A DNA stretch of 64,000 nucleotides, from positions 186,001 through 250,000 of the forward strand of contig NZ_RBWS01000005.1 in assembly GCF_003627955.1 (NCBI RefSeq), written 5' to 3'. Below, piece after piece: positions 1 through 8,793 of the stretch. Below the pieces are notes generated by a model. That model was not told the DNA's origin, searched no databases, and saw only the letters and a program-made list of their open reading frames with translations. The DNA is from Sphingobacterium puteale (GTDB taxonomy: Bacteria > Bacteroidota > Bacteroidia > Sphingobacteriales > Sphingobacteriaceae). Positions within the stretch are counted from its first letter, which is position 1. Each line of letters opens with the position of its first letter. The position numbers were made by a program, and so were the translations under genes.

Positions 1-1685
1 TCACCCTTATAGCTGTAATTCCCAACATTTGTTCCCCAAACCTGCTTACGTCCATTCCCTGCTTGAAACACCTTCTCTTTCCAGGTTCCCCAGCGCAGTT
101 CGTCGAAGTAATTGATTCCTTCATTCGGGAACTCCACACGACGTTCATTGCGAATACGCAGCCGTAAGTCATCCTTGCCCCCAACAGCCGTTGCAGTATT
201 TGAATTTAACAGCGCGACACCAGCCCGTTGCCGTACTTCGTTGACTTTTGCAATAGCCTCATTCAATTTCCCATCTTCATTTAATGCTTCAGCCCACATC
301 AGCAATACGTCGGCATAGCGAAAAATCGGAAAATCAATGGGGCCATAGTTACGATCCACGATCTCATTGACTCCTTCCGCAACAAATTTTCGGTAGAAAT
401 AAAAGAAATTGATCTGTGTATCACTCTGAATATCGCCATCTGCCTGTGCCTGTCCACGAAACGGCCAGCGCATAAACTGAAGGCTTTCCACATTGGTAAA
501 ATTATAGGCGCCCCTAAAAGTCGAATAGGGTGTCACCACATTGGCCTGCAAACGAGGATCACGATTTTCATAAGCTTTTTTGATACGCTCCTCGTTACCT
601 TGTGGCAGGTATAGGCTCATCTTTGCTCCTCTCAACGCCGCTGCAGCCTTCTCAGCCTCCGTGAGGTTGTTGCGTAGAAAAAAAACTTCCCGTTCATTTT
701 CAGTTAAACTACTGTATCCGGGAATGATTTTATCCCATTCAAATTTAGAACCGTCAGTATTTTCATAGAGATCGACCAAATGTGGTGAAGGCATGTAATA
801 ATTCCAGCCCCTTGAATAGACTGAGGGCCAACCGCAAAACAATTGCATATTATTTCCATAGCCTGACTCACTCCGATGCTGAATGGAAAAAATCATCTCA
901 GGACATTGCTCATTGGCTTCCTTAAACAAAGCTTTATAATCGCCGAAGAGTGTATGGCCAGCATCTTTTACTTTTTGAAAATCAGCGGCAGCCTTTGCCC
1001 AATCTTTTCGATAGAGATAAACTTTACCCCGCAAGGCATAAGCCGCTGCCTTTGTTGCATGTCCGTAATTCGCATTGCCCGCGGGATAACGATCCGGAAA
1101 ATTAGTTTCCGCAATACAATCGTTCAAGTCAGCCAATATTTGATTCCAGACCTCTTCTTCAGAACTACGCCCTTTGATGGCCTCGGCCGCCGTAAAAGGC
1201 TCAAGATAAATAGGTACTCCTTTATAGAGTTGATTGAGTCGAAAGTAAAAGTAAGCGCGTAGAAATTTAGCTTCGGCTATATATTTCGCTTTTTTTTCTG
1301 CTGTTGAAGGCGACTTTATGGGAATATTTTTCAAAGCATCGTTTGCCCGCTGAATACCTTCGTATTGGATCTTCCAGACATTCATAAATAAGGGATCGCC
1401 AGCAGTGATGGTACCCGTTAATAGGGGTTCATCAAAACGTGCTTGCCCAGTATAGGAGAAACGGTCAAACTGATAGAGTTCATAAGGTGAGATCAGTCCG
1501 CTATGCCCCATTAAGAGTCGAAAGGAACTATAGATCCCCGCAACGCCCAAATCTGTTAAATTATCGGTTGTCCACATCGTTGCAGTGGAGACCGATGAAT
1601 ATGGAGAGGTATCCAAAAGATCTTTTTTACACCCCACTATACTTGTTAGCAATACAATCGCCAGAATTTTTTTCATCTTTTTCAT
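1..1685 (-). CDS. SusD/RagB-family outer-membrane lipoprotein (partial, C-terminus outside window)
   Basis: Surface glycan-binding lipoprotein partner of the SusC transporter that follows upstream in the same transcript. The reading frame is open from the ATG at 1685 to the window edge (about 561 codons), so the stop lies outside. The N-terminus reads as a type II signal peptide with a lipobox ending in VGC at about residue 19 followed by KKD. Near the edge it has the typical SusD helix ending (RRVEFPNEG..YFDELRWGTW), which resembles the R-R-x-E-L-x-x-E-G-x-R-x-x-D-L-x-R-W signature of the family. Spacing to the SusC stop at 1700 is only 14 nt, so the two are co-transcribed. Family assignment is firm; the glycan is unknown. 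Confidence 0.93.
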   Translation of the reverse strand, partial: MKKMKKILAIVLLTSIVGCKKDLLDTSPYSSVSTATMWTTDNLTDLGVAGIYSSFRLLMGHSGLISPYELYQFDRFSYTGQARFDEPLLTGTITAGDPLFMNVWKIQYEGIQRANDALKNIPIKSPSTAEKKAKYIAEAKFLRAYFYFRLNQLYKGVPIYLEPFTAAEAIKGRSSEEEVWNQILADLNDCIAETNFPDRYPAGNANYGHATKAAAYALRGKVYLYRKDWAKAAADFQKVKDAGHTLFGDYKALFKEANEQCPEMIFSIQHRSESGYGNNMQLFCGWPSVYSRGWNYYMPSPHLVDLYENTDGSKFEWDKIIPGYSSLTENEREVFFLRNNLTEAEKAAAALRGAKMSLYLPQGNEERIKKAYENRDPRLQANVVTPYSTFRGAYNFTNVESLQFMRWPFRGQAQADGDIQSDTQINFFYFYRKFVAEGVNEIVDRNYGPIDFPIFRYADVLLMWAEALNEDGKLNEAIAKVNEVRQRAGVALLNSNTATAVGGKDDLRLRIRNERRVEFPNEGINYFDELRWGTWKEKVFQAGNGRKQVWGTNVGNYSYKG

Positions 1686-1699
1686 TGTTCTCATTCGGA

Positions 1700-4600
1700 T
1701 TAAAAGGTAAGATTTAGACCAAGTGAATATTGGCGCATCGTTGGGTAGTTTACAACAGAAGAGTTGATCAACGATGGATCGTTGCTTGCCGGCCCAATTT
1801 CCGGATCCAGTCCCGGGAACTTGGTCCATGTCAGCAAGTTTTCGCCAGCTAAATAAATCCGGAGTTTAGCGATCGAGAAACGGCTCGCTAAGCTTTCAGG
1901 AAGGGTGTAGCCCAACTGAAGATTTCTCAGTTTCACAAAAGAAGCATTATACAGGTAATAATCGCTGGTACGTCCATTCTGTGCGTCAGTCACGCCTTTT
2001 AAGCGTGGGTAATAACCATCTATCCGATTGTTGGGATCCGAGGGATTCGCGGCATTATAATAATAATGGTCGTTAGCGACCAATGCCGGTACGGACTTAC
2101 CTTGGGCGACGATGGATGAATTGAGATAAAGTTCATTCCAATAATACGACATGCCTGAAGAAGCCGACCAGATCATTGACGCATCAAATCCTTTATAGGC
2201 CATATTGATACTAAGGCCATAATTGAATGCCGGTGTTGCCCTTTTGCCCATAAACTTTTGGTCATACACATTCCCATAAATACCATCTCCGTTCATATCG
2301 GAATAAATCAAATCACCATACCAAATCTTGGTAGGATCTATACCATCGGCAGGCTGGAATGAATAACCCGCGGCCACCATGGCCTTTAACCAGGCCATAT
2401 CCTGTTCGGTACGGATCATACCATCGCGCGGTCCGCCATTTTTATCAACGGAACCATCCGTTAGAAAATGGTTTCCTGATCCTCTGTACACATTATACAA
2501 GTAGAATTCATTGATTTCGTGCCCTTCCAGAATCCGTTGGTTTACACCATTGGAAACCATGCCGATATTTGACTGATAAACCCGATTACCGGCGGCATCA
2601 GTTACATAACCCTCCGACAATGCTCCTTTATATTTTTCTACCCGATTTGTATTATAGGCAAAGTTGGCTGATACGCCATATTTAAAATCGTTAATTTTAT
2701 CTTGGTATCCCAGGGTCAATTCAATTCCCCGTTTGCTGACTTCAGCAATATTCATCGTTGCTGCTGTAGCAGTCCCTGTTGTCGCTGGAATGGTCGGGAC
2801 ATATAAAATTCCATCCGTGTAAGCGCGATAGGCGTCAAACTCGACTGTCAATTTATTTTTCAATGCTGTCGCTGTAAAGCCAACATTTGTCGTGGTGGTC
2901 GTTTCCCAGTGTAACAGATCATTTCCTAATTTGGTCTGCGCCAAACCACGGACGGCCTGATTATTGAATGAGTAATTTACAGCACCATACGACGGAAGGT
3001 GATCGTAATTACCCGGAGATGCATTATTTCCGGTTTTCCCCCAGGAGGCTCTTAGCCGCAAATCATTCAGAAAGGATTTGAGCGGACTCATAAAAGATTC
3101 CTCCGAAATACGCCATCCCGCGGAGAAGGCCGGGAAGAAGCCCCAACGTTTGGCGGTTCCAAAGCGTGATGATCCATCGTACCGTAACACCGCTTCGGCC
3201 AGGTATTTATTATCGTAAGCATAATTGGCGCGGCCAAAAAAGGACCGCAAACCGTAATCAAGCTCATCACCTGTGATGGAACTCATTGTTGTGGCCGAAT
3301 TAAATGTCGTCAAATCGGGATGCACGAGCCCCAGTTTTGCCGCATCTATATTATATTGGTTGAAATACTGTTCATTATAGCCCAAGATACCGCCTACATC
3401 GTGTTTACCAAAAGATCCTGAATAACGTAATACATTATCAATAATCACATTGTAGCTCTTGGTAAGGCCATATTGGGTTGTAATTTGTCCCGACGAAAGC
3501 GCTGCTGTACTCAATTTGTTGGTTGCAAAATTCCATTTTTCATAAGGCACCTGATGGGAGTTGGTTTCGGTATACGCATAATTGTAATTTACCTTAGATT
3601 CAAACTCCAACCCCTTCATTAAATTTAACTTTGCAAATATTGTGGTGTTGAATCGGTTGACCTGGTTCTTCCCTCCCATTCCATTTAGAAAAGCTAGGGC
3701 ATTGTTTGCGGTTGCCGATTCTTCGGCGGCAGCCGGAAAACCATAAGCGCCATTGTAATAAGGATAAACTCCGGGCACCGTTTGGGTCAGGTAGGAATAT
3801 GCAGTGACCACATCAGCCACACTCAAATTCTGCATATCGCCAAAGGTCTGGGTGCCTACAGTCAAAAACTTGGCAACTTTCGACTGTAAGTTTATACGCA
3901 TCCGGATCTTGTCCGCACCAGTTTCGGGCATCGTCCCGGGATTGTTGAAATAGCCTACTGAAAAGAGGTATTGTGTATGCTCATTGCCACCATTTAAGGA
4001 AAGATTGTGGTTTTGTAAAAGTTTGCGTTGTCCAAAAAGCACATCGCCCCAATTGGTATTCGGATAAGCAACTTCATTGGGAATACCAAATTCGGTTAAC
4101 CCCGTCGGATTTCTCTTCGCTTCTTCCCAGAGATTGATCGTTGCATCGGTATAAACAGCAGCCTGTCCCAAATTCTTGAAACCTTCATTGACAAGGCGCA
4201 TATGCTGCGCATAATCGGTAATAAATTCGGGCACATTATTGGGTCGAAGCATCGAAATCATGCCCGTATAGGACACATTATTTTTCCCTTTGGCACCTTT
4301 TTTTGTCGTAATTAAAATAACGCCATTCGAACCCAAGGATCCATAAATTGCTGCCGTCGCCGCGTCTTTTAAAATCGAAATCGATTCCACATCGTTGGGA
4401 TTGACAGCATCCATGGAACCTACGATACCATCGATCACCACCAAGGGTGACGTATTGTTTAGTGTTCCCTTTCCACGAATAAGGATATTAGCGCCGTCTG
4501 CCCCCGGTTTTCCTGTTGTGGTCTGTACATTCACGCCGGCCGCAAGTCCAGCCAAGGAAGACGTGAGCGTGGACGTTGACCGGTTTTCCACTGAACTTCC

Positions 4601-5299
4601 ACTCACGGTTGATACAGCGCCAATCACATTTGCGCGTTTCTGGCTTCCGTACCCCACAACCACAACCTCGTCCAGACCGTTCACCTCCTCCTGAAGCACA
4701 ATACTTAATTCGTCATTTCCAGTGACACTTTTTTCCAAACGCTGGTAGCCCACATTCGAAAATACTAAGATGCCATTCGTCGCAGGCAACTGAATGGTGA
4801 ACCTTCCCTCTTGGTCCGTGATCGTGGAAATATTAGTTCCTTTCACCATAATAGTGGCTCCTACGACAGCCTGTCCCTTACCATTCACGACTTTACCGCC
4901 AATGCTCCGCTGTAGAATTTCTTTGCGGTCGGTATTTAGCAGCTTTCTTTTGGGTTTTATTACGATTACCTCGTCTTTTTTGACCCACTCTAGATTCAGT
5001 GGTGTTACAATGGCATTTAGCGCATCTTCCAATTTGGCATGTTGTATATTGACAGATAAACGAGTCTGGGCCAAGGACTTGCCATTTAAGAAAAAATTAA
5101 ACCCGCTTTGTTTTTGGATATCGCGCATTACCTGATTTAAGGTCACATGCTTAGCGGTTAAGTTTATGGTCTGCGCATTTCCCTCAGCAAACAGTTGCAT
5201 GGTGGTCAGCAAGGAAATGAGTACGATCAATTTCATAATCAGTATACTTCGTAAAGTTAAACTCCACGGGTGTAGCCTAACAAATGGATAAAAAATCAT
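1700..5299 (-). CDS. SusC/RagA-family TonB-dependent transporter with N-terminal STN domain
   Basis: Outer-membrane TonB-dependent oligosaccharide importer, 1199 aa. A long leader with a hydrophobic core around residues 21-37 ends near residue 43 (GNAQ). It is followed by an STN (secretin/TonB N-terminal) domain at about 44-115, a carboxypeptidase-regulatory-like domain at about 130-210, the SusC plug signature DEVVVVGYGSQK near 210, and a beta barrel ending in a terminal aromatic (LGLNLTF). STN-bearing SusC proteins signal to a FecR anti-sigma factor, and one lies directly upstream with an ECF sigma factor, so this is a trans-envelope self-inducing switch. An inner ATG at 5236 would also leave a signal peptide, but long leaders of this form are usual in the STN class, so 5299 is kept. 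Confidence 0.95.
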   Translation of the reverse strand: MIFYPFVRLHPWSLTLRSILIMKLIVLISLLTTMQLFAEGNAQTINLTAKHVTLNQVMRDIQKQSGFNFFLNGKSLAQTRLSVNIQHAKLEDALNAIVTPLNLEWVKKDEVIVIKPKRKLLNTDRKEILQRSIGGKVVNGKGQAVVGATIMVKGTNISTITDQEGRFTIQLPATNGILVFSNVGYQRLEKSVTGNDELSIVLQEEVNGLDEVVVVGYGSQKRANVIGAVSTVSGSSVENRSTSTLTSSLAGLAAGVNVQTTTGKPGADGANILIRGKGTLNNTSPLVVIDGIVGSMDAVNPNDVESISILKDAATAAIYGSLGSNGVILITTKKGAKGKNNVSYTGMISMLRPNNVPEFITDYAQHMRLVNEGFKNLGQAAVYTDATINLWEEAKRNPTGLTEFGIPNEVAYPNTNWGDVLFGQRKLLQNHNLSLNGGNEHTQYLFSVGYFNNPGTMPETGADKIRMRINLQSKVAKFLTVGTQTFGDMQNLSVADVVTAYSYLTQTVPGVYPYYNGAYGFPAAAEESATANNALAFLNGMGGKNQVNRFNTTIFAKLNLMKGLEFESKVNYNYAYTETNSHQVPYEKWNFATNKLSTAALSSGQITTQYGLTKSYNVIIDNVLRYSGSFGKHDVGGILGYNEQYFNQYNIDAAKLGLVHPDLTTFNSATTMSSITGDELDYGLRSFFGRANYAYDNKYLAEAVLRYDGSSRFGTAKRWGFFPAFSAGWRISEESFMSPLKSFLNDLRLRASWGKTGNNASPGNYDHLPSYGAVNYSFNNQAVRGLAQTKLGNDLLHWETTTTTNVGFTATALKNKLTVEFDAYRAYTDGILYVPTIPATTGTATAATMNIAEVSKRGIELTLGYQDKINDFKYGVSANFAYNTNRVEKYKGALSEGYVTDAAGNRVYQSNIGMVSNGVNQRILEGHEINEFYLYNVYRGSGNHFLTDGSVDKNGGPRDGMIRTEQDMAWLKAMVAAGYSFQPADGIDPTKIWYGDLIYSDMNGDGIYGNVYDQKFMGKRATPAFNYGLSINMAYKGFDASMIWSASSGMSYYWNELYLNSSIVAQGKSVPALVANDHYYYNAANPSDPNNRIDGYYPRLKGVTDAQNGRTSDYYLYNASFVKLRNLQLGYTLPESLASRFSIAKLRIYLAGENLLTWTKFPGLDPEIGPASNDPSLINSSVVNYPTMRQYSLGLNLTF

Positions 5300-5385
5300 A
5301 TGTTTGTACGGTTTGTATTTATTTATAAATGGTTATCAAAAATTTGCCCTCGGGCAACACTTGTAAGTATATGCATCCAATTTAA

Positions 5386-5407
5386 GGCAGTGCCCCCCAG
5401 CACTGCC
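5386..5407. promoter_or_regulatory. Intra-operon hairpin between anti-sigma gene and SusC
   Basis: Perfect 8-bp inverted repeat GGCAGTGC / GCACTGCC with a 6-nt loop, in the 185-nt gap between the FecR stop (5485) and the SusC start (5299). The T-tract lies on the plus-strand side, so it is not a classical terminator for the minus-strand operon. It may act as an mRNA-processing or attenuation site that lets SusC/SusD be expressed at a level different from sigma/FecR. Function is inferred. Confidence 0.5.
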
Positions 5408-5484
5408 CTTTTTGTATTGCTTATACCTTTCCCCAGCTCAAGAGGAGTCTATAGTCATTTCTTTTTTCATCAATATTTAAGGTT

Positions 5485-6759
5485 TTATTGCAATGGTGTC
5501 ACCAATAAGATATTTTTTTCCTGACTTTTGCTCAACTCAAAATGTACCCCACCTTCTTCCAATACTTCGAGTACTTCCCGGAGTGGCTTGCTTCGTTTTA
5601 TACGACCATAGAAATGCGTTTGCGGCACTTCGGCTTTGTAACTCACTTCTACATTATACCAGCGCCCAATCTGCTGCAATGCATCCGACAGCGGTGTTTC
5701 GTCAAAATAAAACAAGCCATCTTTCCAGGCTGTGAACGGCGCCGTATCTACATTTGCAACTTGTATATTTCCACTATTAGTATTAATCGATTGCTGACCG
5801 GGTTGAAGGTATATCGCCTGTGAAGCGCGATTATCGTTTGATAATTTGACCTTACCTGTGATTAAGGTTGTTTTAATCGCCGTATTTTCCGGATAAGCAT
5901 TTACATTAAACGCAGTCCCAAGCACCTCAATTTCCTGTCCTTTACTCAGCACTTTGAAAGGTCGTGAACTATCTTTGGTCACCTCAAAAAAAGCTTCGCC
6001 CAGCAGGATAACTCTTCGTTCATTTTTGGCAAAGCTCATCGGGTATTTTAAAGAAGAGGCCGCATTGAGCCACACTTTTGTACCGTCAGGTAAAGTAATC
6101 TGGTACATCCCGCCCAGCGGTGTGGTTAACTCCAACATAACCTTGCTCGGATCTACTGTCATCCCCTGTTTACCTAATGTGGCGGCAGCAATAGATTTCC
6201 CATTTTCGTAAGTAATACTTTCGCCCATAACAATCCCAGATGCATGTTTATCGAGCTCCAGAAGTGTACCGTCCGCCAAACGAAGTGTTGCACGGTTTCC
6301 GCCAGGCTGTGCGATATCCTTCCTTGTATCCTGTATCCCAGCCAGGTTGCTATCCACGTGAACAGGACTCGTCTGCTGCCGCTGGAATACCATTGAAAAA
6401 ACAAAGAGCAGTAGACAAGCCGCAGCAGTCCAGTAGGGCCATCGTATAGAAAATATGGTTTTCTTTTGCATCGGCGACATACTTTCTGCATCCATATCCG
6501 ATATCTCATCGCTATCTTCGGTCCCCCGCTGAATTTGCTCTTTGATGTTTTCAAGCATTATTTTCTGCCTGGATTGGCTCATTTTCTCTACAGAAGAAGG
6601 CTGCAGTAAATTAGCGACTATGGCTTGGTCGATGGCATCCTGATCATGGATATCAGCAGTAGAAAGCGCGTGCTGTAGCCATTCGATCTCCTCAAGCGAA
6701 CAGTTCCCTTCTTTATATTTTTGAAGTAATTGGTCTATTTTAGATTTATTGGTCTCCAC
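5485..6759 (-). CDS. FecR-family anti-sigma factor
   Basis: Inner-membrane anti-sigma factor expected to hold the ECF sigma factor encoded just upstream until the STN domain of SusC signals substrate. The cytoplasmic N-terminal part (about 1-110) is followed by one membrane helix (WPYWTAAACLLLFVFSMVF, about 117-135). The periplasmic FecR domain follows, with conserved stretches VMLELTTPLGGMY, LPDGTKVWLNAASSLKYP and VLGTAFNVNAYP, and an intact C-terminal DUF4974-like part (AWKDGLFYFDETPL..IGRWYNVEV). No ATG is available: GTG codons at 6789 and 6759 are the candidates. The latter gives the usual short N-terminus (ETNKSKIDQLL) and is preferred. Both lie inside a long hairpin (6756-6796). Intact, unlike the second FecR of the window. 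Confidence 0.9.
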   Translation of the reverse strand: METNKSKIDQLLQKYKEGNCSLEEIEWLQHALSTADIHDQDAIDQAIVANLLQPSSVEKMSQSRQKIMLENIKEQIQRGTEDSDEISDMDAESMSPMQKKTIFSIRWPYWTAAACLLLFVFSMVFQRQQTSPVHVDSNLAGIQDTRKDIAQPGGNRATLRLADGTLLELDKHASGIVMGESITYENGKSIAAATLGKQGMTVDPSKVMLELTTPLGGMYQITLPDGTKVWLNAASSLKYPMSFAKNERRVILLGEAFFEVTKDSSRPFKVLSKGQEIEVLGTAFNVNAYPENTAIKTTLITGKVKLSNDNRASQAIYLQPGQQSINTNSGNIQVANVDTAPFTAWKDGLFYFDETPLSDALQQIGRWYNVEVSYKAEVPQTHFYGRIKRSKPLREVLEVLEEGGVHFELSKSQEKNILLVTPLQ

Positions 6760-6796
6760 GCTATGTGTATTTTTAAAGTAAATACACACAGCGTGG
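6756..6796 (-). promoter_or_regulatory. 17-bp hairpin masking the possible FecR start codons
   Basis: Inverted repeat with 17-nt arms (6756-6772 and 6780-6796), one mismatch, loop of 7 nt. In the minus-strand transcript the mismatch becomes a G-U wobble, so the RNA stem is continuously paired. It sits between the sigma-factor stop (6827) and the anti-sigma coding region, and both candidate GTG starts (6789, 6759) are within the stem. No U-tract follows it in the direction of transcription, which argues against a simple terminator and for translational or mRNA-stability control. Confidence 0.6.
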
Positions 6797-6826
6797 AATA
6801 AAGGTCTGCTCTAGAAAAAATTTTTT

Positions 6827-7426
6827 TTACTGCGCAGAATGGAGAAGCAGAAGCAGTAACAAAGCTGAGAAACCATTGTCCTGCATTGCACCGCTTCGGA
6901 TAAACTTATTTGCCTTGACAATATGGTCACGAACAGTAGCAATAGAAATACCCATTTCTTCTGCAATCTCCTGATAGCTTTTACCTTCCAGCTTAGATAG
7001 CCTGAATATTTTTTGGCGTTGTTTGGGCAATCTGCTCAACAAGTCTTCTACCAAGGCCATGGCCTCCTTTGAATCCAGCACTTTATCAATGGTATTCTCG
7101 GATTCCGATGCCCCATAGGCGAGCTGGATCTCAGATTCCATCTCCAATTTCAGCCTTCGTTTGAAATTAAAAGTAATATTACGCGAACAGGTAAACAGAA
7201 ATGCTGCGAAAGATTGCTCAGGATCTATCTTTGACCTATTTTCCCAAATACGTAGAAAAACATCCTGAAGTAAATCTTCAGCGCTAGTTTCATCTTTTAG
7301 AAACTTAAGAATATTGGCGTAAATAATCTGGCTATAGCGATGATACAAAATATCAAAGGCCTGCATATCTCCATGATGGAGTTGGCACAAGAGTTCCTTC
7401 TCAAGCAGATTTTCATCGATGTCCAT
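6827..7426 (-). CDS. ECF (RpoE-like) sigma factor of the Bacteroidota FecR class
   Basis: 199-aa extracytoplasmic-function sigma factor that should transcribe the following SusC/SusD genes when released by the anti-sigma factor. Region 2 (FDILYHRYSQIIYANILKF..SAEDLLQDVFLRIWENR) spans about 20-75 and region 4 with its helix-turn-helix (LPKQRQKIFRLSKLEGKSYQEIAEEMGIS) about 130-180. The C-terminus ends in a leucine-rich tail (LLLLLLLH) often seen in this class. ATG at 7426. Gene order sigma, FecR, SusC, SusD on one strand is the standard self-regulating cassette. Confidence 0.95.
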   Translation of the reverse strand: MDIDENLLEKELLCQLHHGDMQAFDILYHRYSQIIYANILKFLKDETSAEDLLQDVFLRIWENRSKIDPEQSFAAFLFTCSRNITFNFKRRLKLEMESEIQLAYGASESENTIDKVLDSKEAMALVEDLLSRLPKQRQKIFRLSKLEGKSYQEIAEEMGISIATVRDHIVKANKFIRSGAMQDNGFSALLLLLLLHSAQ

Positions 7427-7582
7427 AATTGATTATTCTAGGCATGAAGTTAATTACTTCGCTGCAATAATTCAAATCAAATTTCTGAATCCCAGTAAAC
7501 TTGTGGTATTTTTTTCTTAATTTGCAGCAGCTAATCCCCCCATAGCTGCGTAATCAATCCATAAACGTATCGATTTAAAACC

Positions 7583-8731
7583 ATGCAAAATTTCATCTAT
7601 TTATTTTCTGGCCTCTATGTCCGAACTGCCCAATTTTTAAAAATGGGATTGACTTTGTTCCTAGCGGGCCTGTTTATCTCACCTTCACATGTGCATGCCC
7701 AATCCTTAATGCATCCAATTCCCCAGATCAATGATGTCAAATCCCAAATCAGCAAAAAGTCCGAACCGGTGTATACTGCATACAAGCAGTTGATTATGCT
7801 GGCCGACTCCCTTTTATTGACCGACCATCATGCTGTCGAAGATTTTAGCGTACCGGGCTTCTACAGCGATAAAGAAGGCCAGCGTGCCATGGCAAAAAAA
7901 CTCTATGCGGATGCTTTTGCGGCCTATTGTACCGCCTTAGCCTATACAATAAACGGTGAGCAGAAATATGCATCCAAGGCCCTATATTTCATCAACTCCT
8001 GGGCCACGATCAATAAAAAATATTCTGATTTTGACGGACCCGTTGTACTTTCTTATGCTGGTGCCGGATTAATGATCGCGGCTGAATTACTTAAAAACGA
8101 TCCTCTTTGGACGAAGAACGACCATGATCATTTCAAAACCTGGACTGTCAAGGTCTATCAAAAAGCGACACATTTCTTGCGCGAAAGACCAAATAATATT
8201 GCGGATTGGGCAAGATTTGCTAATCTACTTTCGGCAAATTTTCTTGATGACCAAAAAGAGCTTTCTTTTACAGTAGCCTTAATCAAGGCTGATCTTTTTG
8301 AAAAGATCGCAGCGGATGGCCATCTTATTGAAGAAGTAAAACGGGGTGAGAAAGGTTTATGGTATACGTACTTTTCTTTGGCTCCATTGACAGCCTCCAT
8401 GTGGTGCATATACAACGCCACCGGAGAAAACCTTTTTGCAGCAACAAAGGATGGAAAATCAATCAAGCGGGCTATAGACTACTTATTTTATTACAATCAA
8501 CATCCAACAGCATGGCCCTGGTTTAAGAATCCTGATGTTGACACTCCGGACAGGACAGCAGGAGTCTGGCCTTCCAATCTATTTGAAGCCATGAAGGATA
8601 TTTATCATACACCTGAATTTGATTCGTACCTCTCAATTTATCGTCCAATAGCTTACAAAAAAAATCATTTTGCGTGGACCTTCCCGACACTAATGCCGGC
8701 ACACTTGCATCCGGACAATACGACCAAGTAA
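7583..8731 (+). CDS. Secreted alginate-lyase-fold protein (Alginate_lyase, PL5/PL38-like)
   Basis: 382-aa exported protein of the (alpha/alpha)-barrel alginate lyase superfamily. The signal segment (MGLTLFLAGLFISPSHVHAQ, about residues 21-40) ends at AQ. Family hallmarks include HPIPQINDVKSQI near the N-terminus, FINSWATIN near 140, RPNNIADW near 204 and the RGEKGLWYTYFSLAP stretch near 255 carrying the Arg and Tyr expected in the active site. The catalytic NNH triplet of PL5 enzymes reads NNI here, so activity or mechanism may differ. It stands alone, divergent from the sigma factor and convergent with the fructan PUL, and no other uronate gene is near. Related bacterial proteins also act on other uronic-acid polymers, so the substrate is left open. 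Confidence 0.8.
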   Translation: MQNFIYLFSGLYVRTAQFLKMGLTLFLAGLFISPSHVHAQSLMHPIPQINDVKSQISKKSEPVYTAYKQLIMLADSLLLTDHHAVEDFSVPGFYSDKEGQRAMAKKLYADAFAAYCTALAYTINGEQKYASKALYFINSWATINKKYSDFDGPVVLSYAGAGLMIAAELLKNDPLWTKNDHDHFKTWTVKVYQKATHFLRERPNNIADWARFANLLSANFLDDQKELSFTVALIKADLFEKIAADGHLIEEVKRGEKGLWYTYFSLAPLTASMWCIYNATGENLFAATKDGKSIKRAIDYLFYYNQHPTAWPWFKNPDVDTPDRTAGVWPSNLFEAMKDIYHTPEFDSYLSIYRPIAYKKNHFAWTFPTLMPAHLHPDNTTK

Positions 8732-8741
8732 CGCATGGAAT

Positions 8742-8774
8742 AAAGCGATCCTTGTCATGACAAAGGATCGCTTT
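8742..8774. terminator. Bidirectional terminator between convergent genes
   Basis: Near-perfect inverted repeat AAAGCGATCCTT / AAGGATCGCTTT with a palindromic centre (GTCATGAC) and a one-base bulge. It lies between the stop codons of the plus-strand lyase-like gene (8731) and the minus-strand GH32 gene (8794). A/T-rich flanks fit termination in both directions. Confidence 0.75.
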
Positions 8775-8793
8775 AATTGCACAAAACCAGCGC

